In this document: positions 6,585 to 16,600 of the stretch, piece after piece
Layout of the letters: each line of letters opens with the position of its first letter
How positions within the stretch are numbered: position 1 is the stretch's first letter
Assembly: GCA_963728195.1 (NCBI GenBank)
Contig: CAVSIX010000009.1
Span: 186,001 to 250,000 of the forward strand
Length of the DNA: 64,000 nt
Reading direction: 5' to 3'
DNA from: Sva-07 sp963728195
Lineage (GTDB): Bacteria > Actinomycetota > Acidimicrobiia > Acidimicrobiales > Ilumatobacteraceae
Notes under the pieces: model-generated
Databases searched by the model: none
What the model saw: the letters and a program-made list of their open reading frames with translations, nothing else
Told to the model about the DNA's origin: nothing
Translations under genes and position numbers: made by a program

Positions 6585-8990
6585 TCAGATCCCGTCGGCG
6601 GCCGCCGCGCCGGCCGCGTCCTCCTCGGCGGGGGCGTTCGCATCTGCTCGCAGACGGTCGAAGATGTCGGGTGGCTCGTTCCACGGGTCAGCGGATACCC
6701 CTGCCTGCGCATCACGAATCGTGCGCCACACCCGTTCGGGTGTGCACGGCAGGTCGATGTGGCGAACGCCGAAGTGAGCGACTGCGTCGATCACGGCGTT
6801 CTGGACCGCAGGGGTGGCGCCGATCGTGGCCGCCTCGCCGATTCCCTTTGCGCCGAGGGGGTTCAACGGTGTCGGCGTCTCGGTGGAGTGCACCTCGAAC
6901 GACGGCAGCTCCGCCGCGGAAACGATCGCATAGTCGGCGAGGTTCGACGTGACCGGATTGCCGTCGTCGTCGAAGCACACTTCTTCGAACAACGCCTGGC
7001 CCACGCCGGCGGCGATCCCACCGTGCTGCTGACCCTCGACCAGCAGCGGCGCCAGCACGGTGCCGCAGTCGTCGACTGCGACATGACGCACGAGGCGCAC
7101 CTTGCCGGTGCTGGCATCGACCTCGACGACGGCGATGTGGGCCCCGAACGGGAACGTCGCATCGTCCTGGTGGAAGTCGAACTCGCCGTCGAGCGACTCG
7201 CCGACGGCACCTGCGCGCGCCGCCAGCTCTCCCCACGTCAGTGCCTGCGCAGGCACCCCGGCGACGCCGATCGTGCCGTTCGCCGTGTCGACGACGATGT
7301 CGGCTTCGTCGGCCTCCAGCAGCCGCGCCGCGAGCTGGCGGGCCTTGTCGACCATCGCCTCGGTCGCACCCCGCACCGCCGACCCCCCGAGTTGCAGCGA
7401 TCGCGAACCGCCGGTGCCGCCACCGGTGCGTACCCGATCGGTGTCGCCGTCGACGAGCGTGATGTTGTCGACGGCGATACCGGTCTGGTCGGCGACGAGC
7501 ATGGCGTACGCGGTCTGGTGACCCTGGCCGTGCGACTGCGTTCCGGCGTAGATCGTGGCGGTGCCGTCGTCGTGCACCTCGATCGCACCGAACTCCTCGG
7601 CGCCACCGCCGGCGGTGATCTCGACGTACGCCGAGACGCCGATGCCCAGCAAGCGTTCGTCGCCGGCCTCACGCCGGCGGGCCTGCTCGGCGCGCAGGTC
7701 GTCGTAGCCGGCCGCTTCGGCGGCCCGATCGAGTGGGAACTGGTAGCGACCAGAGTCGTAGGTGTTGCCGGTCAGCGTTCGGAACGGGAACACGTCGTCG
7801 CCGAGGAAGTTCCGGCGCCGGATCTCGATCGGGTCGATGTCGAGTTCCAACGCCGCCTGATCGACGAGGCGTTCGAGCAGTGCGGTCGCCTCTGGCCGGC
7901 CGGCGCCGCGGTACGCACCCATCGGCGTCGTGTTCGTGACGGCGACCGCCACGTCGAATTCGATCGTCGGGAAGTCGTAGGTCCCCTGCGCCATGCGTCG
8001 TGTGCCGCCGGGCAGGAAGGCGCCGATGCTCGGGTAGGCGCCCGCGTCGCCGACGAGGCGGACGCGCAGCCCCGTGAAGTCGCCATCGCGAGTGCAACCG
8101 AGCTCGGCGTACTGGATCTGGCCACGGCTGTGGGGCAGCGCCTTCATGTCGTCGCTGCGCGGCGGTACCCACACGACGGGGCGACCGGTGCGGCGGGCGG
8201 CCTGGGCCACGACCGTGTACTCCGGGTGGATGCCGGCCTTGCCGCCGAACCCACCGCCGACCTGTGGCGTGACCACCCGGATCTCGGCGGGTTCCATACC
8301 GAGGGCGCCGGCCAGTTGGCCGTGCAGCCCGTGCGGCATCTGCGTCGATGCCCAGAACGTGAGGCGACCGTCGTCGTCGACCTCGGCGGCGCAGCAGTCC
8401 GGCTCCATCGGCACCACGGCCATGCGCTGGTTGACGTAGCGGCCCCGCACGACGACGTCGGCGCTGGACAGGTCGCTGCGCGGCTTGTCGACGATGACCA
8501 GCGCCTGGTTCGAACCGTGGCCCGGGAAGATCTCTTCGGCGCCCTCGGCCAGCGCATCCTCGGCGGCGACGTACGAAGGCAGCGGGTCGATCTCGGCCCA
8601 CACCATCTCGGCGGCGTCCTCGCCCTGTTCGAACGTCTCGGCGAGCACGACGGCGATCGGCTCGCCGACGAAGCGCACGCGACCGTCGGCGAGCGGGGGC
8701 CGGGCGAAGTCGGGGTGCACCGTCGCGAAACCGTGGTGCGGCGCCACGCCGAGTTCGGCGGCGGTCAGGATCTCGACGACACCCGGCATCGCCGCGGCGT
8801 CATCGGTGTGGATCGCCTCGATGGTGCCGTGCGCGACGTCGGAGCGCACGAACACCGCGTGGAGCTTGCCCGGCAGCGTGAGATCGGCGACGTACCGGCG
8901 ATCGCCTCGCAGCAGCCCCGGGTCCTCCGTGCGCAACACCCGCGTGCCCAAGATCGAGCCGGGTCGTGGCGTGTTCACCGTGTCGGTCAC
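6585..8990 (-). CDS. Molybdopterin-binding xanthine dehydrogenase-family large subunit (CoxL form II-like)
   Basis: An 801-residue molybdenum hydroxylase catalytic subunit. The hammerhead domain (GSILGTRVLRTEDPGLLRG...) is followed by molybdopterin-binding motifs TPQVGGGFGGKAG, MGAYRGAGRPEA, GQGHQTAYAM and GAKGIGEAATIG. The loop AYRGAGR, rather than the AYRCSFR of form I CO dehydrogenase, marks an aldehyde oxidase/form II type. The start is the GTG at 8988-8990, giving the family N-terminus. No 2Fe-2S (CoxS) or FAD (CoxM) subunit gene lies beside it, which is unusual because the enzyme needs an electron-transfer chain. A 220-bp gap separates it from the divergent patatin gene. Confidence 0.9.
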   Translation of the reverse strand: MTDTVNTPRPGSILGTRVLRTEDPGLLRGDRRYVADLTLPGKLHAVFVRSDVAHGTIEAIHTDDAAAMPGVVEILTAAELGVAPHHGFATVHPDFARPPLADGRVRFVGEPIAVVLAETFEQGEDAAEMVWAEIDPLPSYVAAEDALAEGAEEIFPGHGSNQALVIVDKPRSDLSSADVVVRGRYVNQRMAVVPMEPDCCAAEVDDDGRLTFWASTQMPHGLHGQLAGALGMEPAEIRVVTPQVGGGFGGKAGIHPEYTVVAQAARRTGRPVVWVPPRSDDMKALPHSRGQIQYAELGCTRDGDFTGLRVRLVGDAGAYPSIGAFLPGGTRRMAQGTYDFPTIEFDVAVAVTNTTPMGAYRGAGRPEATALLERLVDQAALELDIDPIEIRRRNFLGDDVFPFRTLTGNTYDSGRYQFPLDRAAEAAGYDDLRAEQARRREAGDERLLGIGVSAYVEITAGGGAEEFGAIEVHDDGTATIYAGTQSHGQGHQTAYAMLVADQTGIAVDNITLVDGDTDRVRTGGGTGGSRSLQLGGSAVRGATEAMVDKARQLAARLLEADEADIVVDTANGTIGVAGVPAQALTWGELAARAGAVGESLDGEFDFHQDDATFPFGAHIAVVEVDASTGKVRLVRHVAVDDCGTVLAPLLVEGQQHGGIAAGVGQALFEEVCFDDDGNPVTSNLADYAIVSAAELPSFEVHSTETPTPLNPLGAKGIGEAATIGATPAVQNAVIDAVAHFGVRHIDLPCTPERVWRTIRDAQAGVSADPWNEPPDIFDRLRADANAPAEEDAAGAAAADGI

Positions 8991-9210
8991 CCCGACGAAC
9001 CTACCGCCGCGTCCTCCAGCGCCGATCACCCTGCTCCGGAGTGACCAGGCGGTCCGCCGGCCGACGTCGGATCTGCCGGGTGACCGACACGGTGAACCCA
9101 GCAGTGACTGCAGGGCCGGAGGGTCGGGGTTCACGGCGGCGGCGGCCGTGTGGCTACTGTCGGTCCCGGCGCATCGGGGAATGCGTGACCGAGACGGACG
9201 AGGGGATGGC

Positions 9211-11376
9211 GTGACACTGGAAGGGGACCTGATCGAGAGTCTGGCGCCCCGCGCCCGCCCGGTCTCCCTGGGAGATGGCGACACCCTGGTCGAGCAGGGC
9301 GACGCCGCCGACACGGTGTACTTCATCCAGTCCGGTCAGGTGTCGGCCTCGAAGCGGACACCGCAGGGTGACGTGGTCGTCGGTGTGATCGAGGCCGGTC
9401 GCGTGATCGGCGAGGTCACGGTCGTCGCCGGAGGGTTCCGCACCGCCACGTTGCGTGCGCTCGGCCCCGTCGAGGTGTTGGAGATCGATCGCGTCGACTT
9501 CGAGGACTGGCTGAACGCCCATCCCGAGATGGCCGATCGCGTGTCGGACGAGGCTCGCGAGCGTGTCGACCGCACGAATGTCGCCACGATGGTCGCGGAA
9601 CTGATGGGCAGCACCGACCAGGCGCTCGTGCAGCAGGTGGTCGACCGGGTCGGCTGGCGTCGCCTCGAGGCCGGCGAGGTGCTGTTCCAGCAGGGCGATG
9701 CACCAGATGCGGCGTACTTCGTCGTCGGTGGGCGCGTGATGGTGCTCGTCGACGACGACGGCGAGGAACGGCTCGTCGCCGAACTGGGCCGTGGTGAGGT
9801 CGTCGGCGAACTGGGGCTGCTCGATCGGGCGCCGCGCTCGGCCACGGTGCGAGCGGTCCGCGACACCACGCTCGCGTCGTTCTCGAGTGCGACGTTCGAG
9901 GAACTCGTGGCGACGTCGCCGTCGATGATGCTCAACGTCACGCGGCGGATCCTGACGCGGATGCGCAGCCCGACGCAGCGCAAGTTCGACCGCGCATCGT
10001 CGCTCACCGTCGCGGTCACCGCACCATGCGACGCCGATGCGTTCGTCGCCGAGATGGTGCGGGAGATCGCCCGGTTCGGCACCGCCAAACATCTGTCGAG
10101 CGACCGTGTCGACCGGGTGCTCAATCGCACGGCGATCTCGCAGGTCGCCACCGACAACGTCGGCGTGCCGCGCCTCGCCGAGTTCATGCACGAGGCCGAC
10201 GTCGGCAACGACCACGTCGTGCTCCAGACCGATCCCGACATCACCGCCTGGACCCGTCGCGCACTGCGTCAGGCCGACCGTGTCGTCGTCGTCTGCTCCC
10301 CGCGTCCCGACGCCACCGAACGCGCACTGATCTCGGCGATCTTCGCCACGATCGACGACGCCGATCACGTCGCGCGCATGTTGGCGGTACTGCACCCACC
10401 GTCGACCGACCGGCCACGAGGAACGGCGGCGCTGGCCGAATTGGCACGCGCCGACGACGTCGTGCACGTGCGCAGCGGCTCCTCCAGCGACGTGGCGCGG
10501 CTCGCGCGGCTCGCCAGCGGGCACGGGTACGGCCTGGTGCTCAGCGGCGGCGGCGCCCGCGGGTTCGCTCACCTCGGCGTGTTGCAGGCGTTGCACGAAC
10601 ACGGCGTGCCGGTCGACCAGGTCGCCGGCTGCTCGATGGGTTCCGCGATCGCTGCGGCGATCGCACTCGACCTGCGCGGTGAGGCGTTGCTCGCACTGGT
10701 CGAGCAGCAGTTCCACAAGCTGCTCGACTACACGTTGCCGGTCGTGTCGCTGATCAAAGGCCAGCGGATCATGCAGAACGTCGAAGCGACACTCGGCGGT
10801 TGGGACATCGAGGACCTCTGGTTGCCGTTCTACTGCGTGTCGACGAACCTCACGAAGTCACGGCTGGAAGTGCACCGCAGCGGTAGTGTCGGCCTGGCCG
10901 TCCGGGCGAGCGTGGCGATCCCGGGAGTGTTGCCCCCGGTGCCGTACGACGGCGACCTGCTCGTCGACGGCGGCGTGTTGAACAACATGCCGTTCGAGGT
11001 GATGCGCGACGACAGCACGATCGGCACGATCATCGCCGTCGACGTCGCCCCCGATCGCGGCCCGCGCGCCCGTGCCGATTTCGGACTGTCGGTGTCGGGC
11101 TTCAAGGCGCTGGGCGCATCACTGGGCCGCAGTCAGTCGATCTATCCGAGCCTGACGTCGGTGCTGCTGCGCAGCATGTTGACCGGCGCCGTCCGGAACC
11201 AGAAGGCGTCGATGGAGGACGGATCGATCGATCTCGTCGTCGCCATGCACCTTCCCGGCATCGGGTTGCTCGAGTTCGAGCGGTCTCGTGAGGTCGCCCA
11301 GGCGGGCTACGAGGCGTCGGTGGAGATCGTCAGCGACTGGGCGGCCGCCCGGTCCGAGTTGGGAGCCATTGCATGA
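9211..11376 (+). CDS. Patatin-like phospholipase with two cyclic-nucleotide-binding domains (NTE-like)
   Basis: A 721-residue soluble protein. Two cNMP-binding-type beta barrels come first: about residues 5-110 (TLVEQGDAADTVYFIQSGQVSA) and 140-260 (VLFQQGDAPDAAYFVVGGRVMV...GEVVGELGLLDRAPRSATVRA). The patatin domain follows from about residue 440: oxyanion loop GLVLSGGGARGFAHLGVL, nucleophile GCSMGSA and aspartate DGGVLNNMP. The layout matches the neuropathy-target-esterase family and Rv2565 of M. tuberculosis. The GTG at 9211 has AGGGG eight bases upstream and is preferred over an in-frame ATG at 9181. It is translationally coupled (ATGA) to an ABC permease, so lipid hydrolysis and transport are probably linked. 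Confidence 0.9.
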   Translation: MTLEGDLIESLAPRARPVSLGDGDTLVEQGDAADTVYFIQSGQVSASKRTPQGDVVVGVIEAGRVIGEVTVVAGGFRTATLRALGPVEVLEIDRVDFEDWLNAHPEMADRVSDEARERVDRTNVATMVAELMGSTDQALVQQVVDRVGWRRLEAGEVLFQQGDAPDAAYFVVGGRVMVLVDDDGEERLVAELGRGEVVGELGLLDRAPRSATVRAVRDTTLASFSSATFEELVATSPSMMLNVTRRILTRMRSPTQRKFDRASSLTVAVTAPCDADAFVAEMVREIARFGTAKHLSSDRVDRVLNRTAISQVATDNVGVPRLAEFMHEADVGNDHVVLQTDPDITAWTRRALRQADRVVVVCSPRPDATERALISAIFATIDDADHVARMLAVLHPPSTDRPRGTAALAELARADDVVHVRSGSSSDVARLARLASGHGYGLVLSGGGARGFAHLGVLQALHEHGVPVDQVAGCSMGSAIAAAIALDLRGEALLALVEQQFHKLLDYTLPVVSLIKGQRIMQNVEATLGGWDIEDLWLPFYCVSTNLTKSRLEVHRSGSVGLAVRASVAIPGVLPPVPYDGDLLVDGGVLNNMPFEVMRDDSTIGTIIAVDVAPDRGPRARADFGLSVSGFKALGASLGRSQSIYPSLTSVLLRSMLTGAVRNQKASMEDGSIDLVVAMHLPGIGLLEFERSREVAQAGYEASVEIVSDWAAARSELGAIA

Positions 11377-12419
11377 TCCTGTTGACCTTCCGCGACCTGG
11401 TCTACCGCAAGACCCGGTTCATCGTGGTGACGATCCTCGGTGCGGTCGTCTTCGCGCTGCTGTTCGTCATGACCGGTCTGGTGAACCAGTTCAACCTGGA
11501 ACCGGCCGACACGGTCGCACAGTTCGGTGCCGATCAGTGGGTGCTGCCCGAGGGAGTGTCCGCACCGTTCACGTCGGTATCGGTGATGCCGGCGGCTGCG
11601 TTCGATGCGGTGCCGGCGTCGACGAAGTCACCGGTGGTGGTCACCCGTTCGAGCGTGGCAGAGGCAGGAGGCACCCCTGACGAGGTCGTGCTCATCGGGT
11701 TCCAGGCCGGCGAACTCGGTGCGCCCCAGGTCGTGGAGGGCCGCGCACCCCAGGGTGCGGGCGAAGTCGCACTCGACGGCTCGTTGGACATCGACGTCGG
11801 TGACGACGTCACGGTTGCGGGGAGCCCGTTCACCGTCGTCGGCCTGACCGACTCGACGACCGTGCTCGCCGGCATCCCGTTCGCCTTCCTCACCCTGCCC
11901 GAAGCACAGATGCTCGCCTTCACGACGACGGACGTGATCAGTTCCGTGCTGGTCTCCGGCGAACTGGGTTCACTGCCGGCCGGCCTCAATGCGCTGTCGT
12001 CCCGCGACGTCGTCGACCAGACGCTGCAGCCGCTCGAGGGAGCGATCGCGTCGATCGACCTCGTGCGGGCACTGTTGTGGGTCGTTGCGGCGATCATCGT
12101 CGGCGCCGTCGTCTACCTGTCGGCACTCGACCGTCAACGCGACTTCGCCGTGCTCAAGGCGGTCGGCACGTCCAACGCCTCGTTGCTCGGCAGCCTCGCC
12201 CTCCAAGCCGTGCTGATCGCACTCGGTGCCGTCGCGCTCGCAGCGCTCATCCAGGTGTTCCTCGCCCCGCAGTTCCCGTTGCCGGTGACCGTGCCGTCGG
12301 ATGCGTTCTGGCAGCTGCCCCTGTTGGCGGTGGTGATGGCGCTTGCGGCGGGAGCGATCGGGATGCGCAAGGTACTTCGATCGGACCCCTCACAGGCATT
12401 CTCGGGAGCAGGCGCATGA
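11373..12419 (+). CDS. ABC transporter permease, FtsX/MacB-like
   Basis: A 348-residue membrane protein with one N-terminal helix (FIVVTILGAVVFALLFVMTG, about residues 15-37), a periplasm-side region of about 200 residues, and three C-terminal helices near residues 230-345 (ALLWVVAAIIVGAVVYL; LLGSLALQAVLIALGAVALAAL; LLAVVMALAAGAIGM). This 1+3 topology is that of FtsX/DevC/MacB-type permeases, which act as mechanotransmission or lipid/lipoprotein-handling systems rather than pore importers. It overlaps both neighbours by 4 bp. The same order (permease, cNMP-tailed ATPase, patatin) occurs as Rv2563-Rv2565 in M. tuberculosis as I recall; the 'glutamine transport' name used there is unsupported. 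Confidence 0.87.
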   Translation: MILLTFRDLVYRKTRFIVVTILGAVVFALLFVMTGLVNQFNLEPADTVAQFGADQWVLPEGVSAPFTSVSVMPAAAFDAVPASTKSPVVVTRSSVAEAGGTPDEVVLIGFQAGELGAPQVVEGRAPQGAGEVALDGSLDIDVGDDVTVAGSPFTVVGLTDSTTVLAGIPFAFLTLPEAQMLAFTTTDVISSVLVSGELGSLPAGLNALSSRDVVDQTLQPLEGAIASIDLVRALLWVVAAIIVGAVVYLSALDRQRDFAVLKAVGTSNASLLGSLALQAVLIALGAVALAALIQVFLAPQFPLPVTVPSDAFWQLPLLAVVMALAAGAIGMRKVLRSDPSQAFSGAGA

Positions 12420-13375
12420 CCGTCGGACCACTCACCGTCAGCGATCTGGTCGTCGAATTCGTTCACGACGGCTACGCCATCCGTCCGCTCGACAACCTGT
12501 CGTTCCGGGCCCAGGCGGGTGAACTCGTCGTGCTGCTCGGGCCATCGGGCTGCGGCAAGACCACGCTGCTGTCGTGCCTCGGCGGGATCCTCACGCCGAC
12601 GTCGGGCACGATCCGCCTCGGCGACGTCGACGTCACCGCCATGCGCGGCAAGCAGCTCGACGCGTACCGGCGCGACGAGATCGGCTTCGTGTTCCAGGCG
12701 TTCAATCTGATCCCGTCGCTGACGGCGCGCGAGAACATCGCCGTGCCGTTGACGCTGACCGGCCATCCCCGCAAGGAGTCGTTCGCCCGTGCCGACGAAC
12801 TGCTCGAACAGGTCGGTCTCACCGAGCGTGCCCATCACCTGCCCAGCAAGCTCTCGGGAGGTCAGATGCAACGCGTCGCGGTGGCGCGCGGGCTCGGGCA
12901 CAATCCGCCGCTCCTGCTCGCCGACGAGCCGACGGCGAACCTCGACCACATCCAGGCCGAGGCGATCATCCGGCTGCTCCAGAGTCTGCGCGACGACGGG
13001 CGGATGATCGTCGTGTCGACGCACGATTCGCGCCTCGTGCCGATCGCCGATCGCATCGTGCAGATGGTCCCACCAGACCAGCACGAGGAGCGACCGACCC
13101 ACGATGTGACGTTCGCCGCCGGTGAGTCGATCTTCGAGCAGGGCGATCCGGCCGACCTCGTCTACGTGATCAAGTCCGGCGAGGTGGACGTGATCCGGGT
13201 GCTCGCCGATGGCGGCGAGGAACCGCTCAACCGTCTCGGACCCGACCAGTACTTCGGCGAGCTCGGCCCCTTCCTCGGCTTCCCGCGTTCGGCCTCCGTG
13301 CGGGCGGCCACCGACGTGGTGCTCACCGCCTACAGCCCCCGCATCTTCCGCGAGAAGGTGTTGCACAAGACCTGA
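12416..13375 (+). CDS. ABC transporter ATP-binding protein fused to a C-terminal cyclic-nucleotide-binding domain
   Basis: A 319-residue fusion. The ATPase has Walker A GPSGCGKTT (residues 42-50), Q-loop FVFQAFNLIP (91-100), signature LSGGQ (146-150), Walker B PLLLADEP (165-172) and switch STHDSR (201-206). From about residue 230 a cNMP-binding beta barrel follows: FAAGESIFEQGDPADLVYVI, then GPDQYFGELGPFLGFPRSASVRA. The ATPase half is LolD/MacB-like, consistent with the FtsX-like permease. The tail could gate transport by cAMP/cGMP, or could be a degenerate structural domain; the phosphate-binding cassette keeps G-E-L and R-S-A, so binding is plausible. It overlaps the permease by 4 bp. Confidence 0.92.
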   Translation: MTVGPLTVSDLVVEFVHDGYAIRPLDNLSFRAQAGELVVLLGPSGCGKTTLLSCLGGILTPTSGTIRLGDVDVTAMRGKQLDAYRRDEIGFVFQAFNLIPSLTARENIAVPLTLTGHPRKESFARADELLEQVGLTERAHHLPSKLSGGQMQRVAVARGLGHNPPLLLADEPTANLDHIQAEAIIRLLQSLRDDGRMIVVSTHDSRLVPIADRIVQMVPPDQHEERPTHDVTFAAGESIFEQGDPADLVYVIKSGEVDVIRVLADGGEEPLNRLGPDQYFGELGPFLGFPRSASVRAATDVVLTAYSPRIFREKVLHKT

Positions 13376-13626
13376 GGTCGAGCTCGCGACCCGTCCCCGA
13401 GCCACCGAATCGATCCTCTGCAGTACATCTCGCGGTAGGAAGACTCGTCACGGTGTGCGCTGCTGCGAACACCTTGCGTCCCCGAGCCGGGCGACATCGG
13501 GCACGTCGTCGCGAATTCACGCCGTTGCGCTGGCGCCAAGGGCTCGTTGATGCTATTCCTGACGGCGGGCGTGACGAGACAGTGGGGGTAGTCGCCGCTG
13601 CGGGGCACCACGACTCGGAGTGGCAC

Positions 13627-16600
13627 ATGACGAAGTTGACGACAGAGGCGACGGCGCCGCAGCGGCAAGCGACGACCGATCGGCGATCACGGGCACTGGA
13701 CGAGAGACGTGTCGTACCCGCGACGAGTCGATCCACGATGGCGTTCGTGGCGGTCGCCGCAGTCCTGGCCCTGACGGCGGTCACCGTGGCCGAGCGCTTC
13801 GAGCAACGCATGATCGATGCTCCGGTCGTCGCGGCACCCGTGAACACCCTCGAGTCTGTTGCGCTGGCGAGCGGGACGATGGCACTGACGCTGGGCGACG
13901 GCGCGGCGATCGTCACGACCGGCGTCGACGCGCCCGCGATCGAACTCGCCACGGCGACCATCGGCGACGTCGAACTCGTCGAAGCGATCGACGATGTCGT
14001 CATCGCCCAGGTCGACGACGAAGTGTCGTACGACTGGGGCGACGTGACCGAGTGGTACCGGTCGGTTCCCGAAGGCATCGAACACGGCTACACGATCGAT
14101 GCGCCGTTGTCCGATTCCGACGATCTCGCGGTCACCATCGGGGTGACCGACGGGACGCCGACGCTCGTCGACGCCGACACGGTCTCGATCGCACGGCCCG
14201 GTGCGAGCACGATCTGGTACCAGGGTCTCGTCGCCTTCGACGCAGACGGCACCGACCTGCCAGCCGCGATGGCCGTTGTCGACGGCTCGATCGAACTGCG
14301 CGTCGACACCGGGGGAGCGGTCTACCCGGTGACCATCGACCCGATCATCTCCGACGCTCAGGTGGTCCGCGTCGCCGGCGCGAACGCGCCCCGTCTCGCC
14401 GACGAGCCTGCAACTCCACGCCTGGCCGGAGCGGCGGCAGGCGGCGGGCCGGGGATGTCATCGTGCGCCAGCAACCTCGTGATGACCGGTCTGACCGTCT
14501 ATCCGCGAGTCGGCGGCAGCGCTCAGTTGCGGGTCGTCGTCGCGAGATGTCGTGAAGTGCAGTTGGTGGACGAACAACTGGTGCTGGTAGGACCCGCGGT
14601 GGATGCAGCCGATCTGGGGAACCGCTCGGGCGTTCTCGCCGCCCAGACCCGAGACTGCGCTGCCGGATCGGCTGTCACCGGTCTAGCGGCCGAGGTCGGA
14701 TTGTTGATCGATCGCCTCGCCGTTCGGTGTAGCCCGATGCTGGCCACCGGCGGTGTCGGGTCTCCGACGACTCAGTCGGATTTGTTCGGCGGCGGCAGCC
14801 TGGGTGTCACACCGGCTGGCCCGGTGGACTGCACCGCTGGCTTCGCGACGGGGTTGTCGGGCACCTTCGGCGACGACATCGTCAGTGTCGGGCTGCGGTG
14901 CGCCACCGTCACGATCGGGAACGATGCCGGCAGTGCTGCGTTCGGCTCGGCCGTCGACGTCGACGGTGATCGGATGGTCGCATCGGCACCTTCTGCGACG
15001 GTGGCCGGTGTCGTCGGAGCGGGCAAGGTGTTCGTCTACGAGCGAGTGGGTGGAGCCTGGGCGCAGACGGCGGAGATCGTGTCTCCGTCGCCGGAGACCG
15101 ACGGCGGGTTCGGCGACTCACTTGATCTGCGTGGCGGACAGCTGGCGATCGGCGAGTCGAATCGCGGGGCCAGCGATGCCGAACCCGGCCGCGTGTGGGC
15201 GTTCGGACTGGTGGGCGGCACATGGACCCTGCTGCGCGAATTCAGCGCTCCGGCGCCTGAAGGCGGTCCCGACGACTTGTTCGGGGCAGACGTGGCGTGG
15301 ATCGACGCCGACGATCTGTACGTCGGCGCGCCCGGAGTCGGCGGTGCCGGTGCGGTCTATCGCGCCAACACGACGTCGGGGGCGACGACGAACGCAACAC
15401 CGGCCTTGATCGTGTCGGCGCTCGGTGACGACTTCGGCTTCTCAGTCGATGTCACGCCGCGACCCGACGCGCCCGGCTACTGGGCGGCGATCGGCGTGCC
15501 CGGGATCGGCGGCGACGGCGGCGGCTACTACATCGTGACGCTCGATGCCGACGGCAACAGCGTCGGGTGGCGTGGCGGGAGCGGTCTTGCGGCTGGTACC
15601 CGCTTCGGCACGTCCGTGGCAATCGACGGCAACCGGGTGGTGATCGGTCGATACGGAAACGGAACGATGGGGTTCTCGCTGTACGAGTACCGCGACTTCG
15701 GTGGGGGGATCGAGTGGGCCAGCGAAGTCGCTCGCTCGGTGGGCACGTCGGCCGGCTTCGAGGTCGGGACTCCGGCGAACGATTACCTCGACATCGACGG
15801 CGAGTACGTCGTCATCGGCCAGCCGGGTTCTGGCGGACGCGTCGCGATCTTCCGCTTCGACGGTGGAGTTCTGGCCGATGCCCCGACCTTCGCCCAACCG
15901 GCCGGACGCGAGGCCGGGGATCGCGTCGGCCGATCGTTGGAGCTCGACGGATCGCTGCTCGTGGCCGGCGCACCAGGCGACGACGGCGCCACCAACGAGT
16001 TCCCCGACAGTGGCGCCGTCTACACGTTCGGTGTGACGCCCGACGTTCCCGACGAGCCCGTCTTCGCTTCATTCGACGTCGCCGCCTCTGCATCCCAGGT
16101 CTCCGTGGCATCGAGCGGGATCGCTGCGTCGGCGATCCCGAGCCGCAATGCCAGCGGGGCGACGGGTCAGTCGGGCTCGGTCGCGTCGACCTCACTCGTC
16201 GGCCTCGACCTGAACACTCCGGTCGGCGGCAACGTAGCTGCGTCGCCAGTCGCCAGCCTCACCATCGGCGAGAGCGTCCTGGCGGCCATCGATGGGGCCT
16301 CCTCGCTCGATCGCCTGCCGCTCACCGACATCGACGTCACTGTTCCGATCGCGAGCACGACCCCACCGCAGGTCGGAGGATGGGAGGAGATCCTCCGCCA
16401 GATCGACGATCCGGTGCTGCTGTCTCGGCCGCCGCAGAACATACAGTTCGGCGAGATCAAGGACTTTCCCGAGGTCCAGCGGCTCCGACTCGACCAGTTG
16501 AGCCTCGCAGGAACACCGGTCGCTTCGCTTCCCGTCGCAAGCCTTGTCCTCGGTGCCACGCCGGTGGCGTCCCTGGGCACCGACATCGACTGGTGCGCCG

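Noticed and set aside
6585..8990. Aerobic CO dehydrogenase (form I CoxL)
   Set aside because: The active-site loop is AYRGAGR, not AYRCSFR.
6759..9044. 761-codon plus-strand open frame opposite the molybdopterin hydroxylase
   Set aside because: Composition (Asp/Arg/Val/Gly-rich, no motif) is that of an antisense shadow, and the minus-strand protein has all family motifs.
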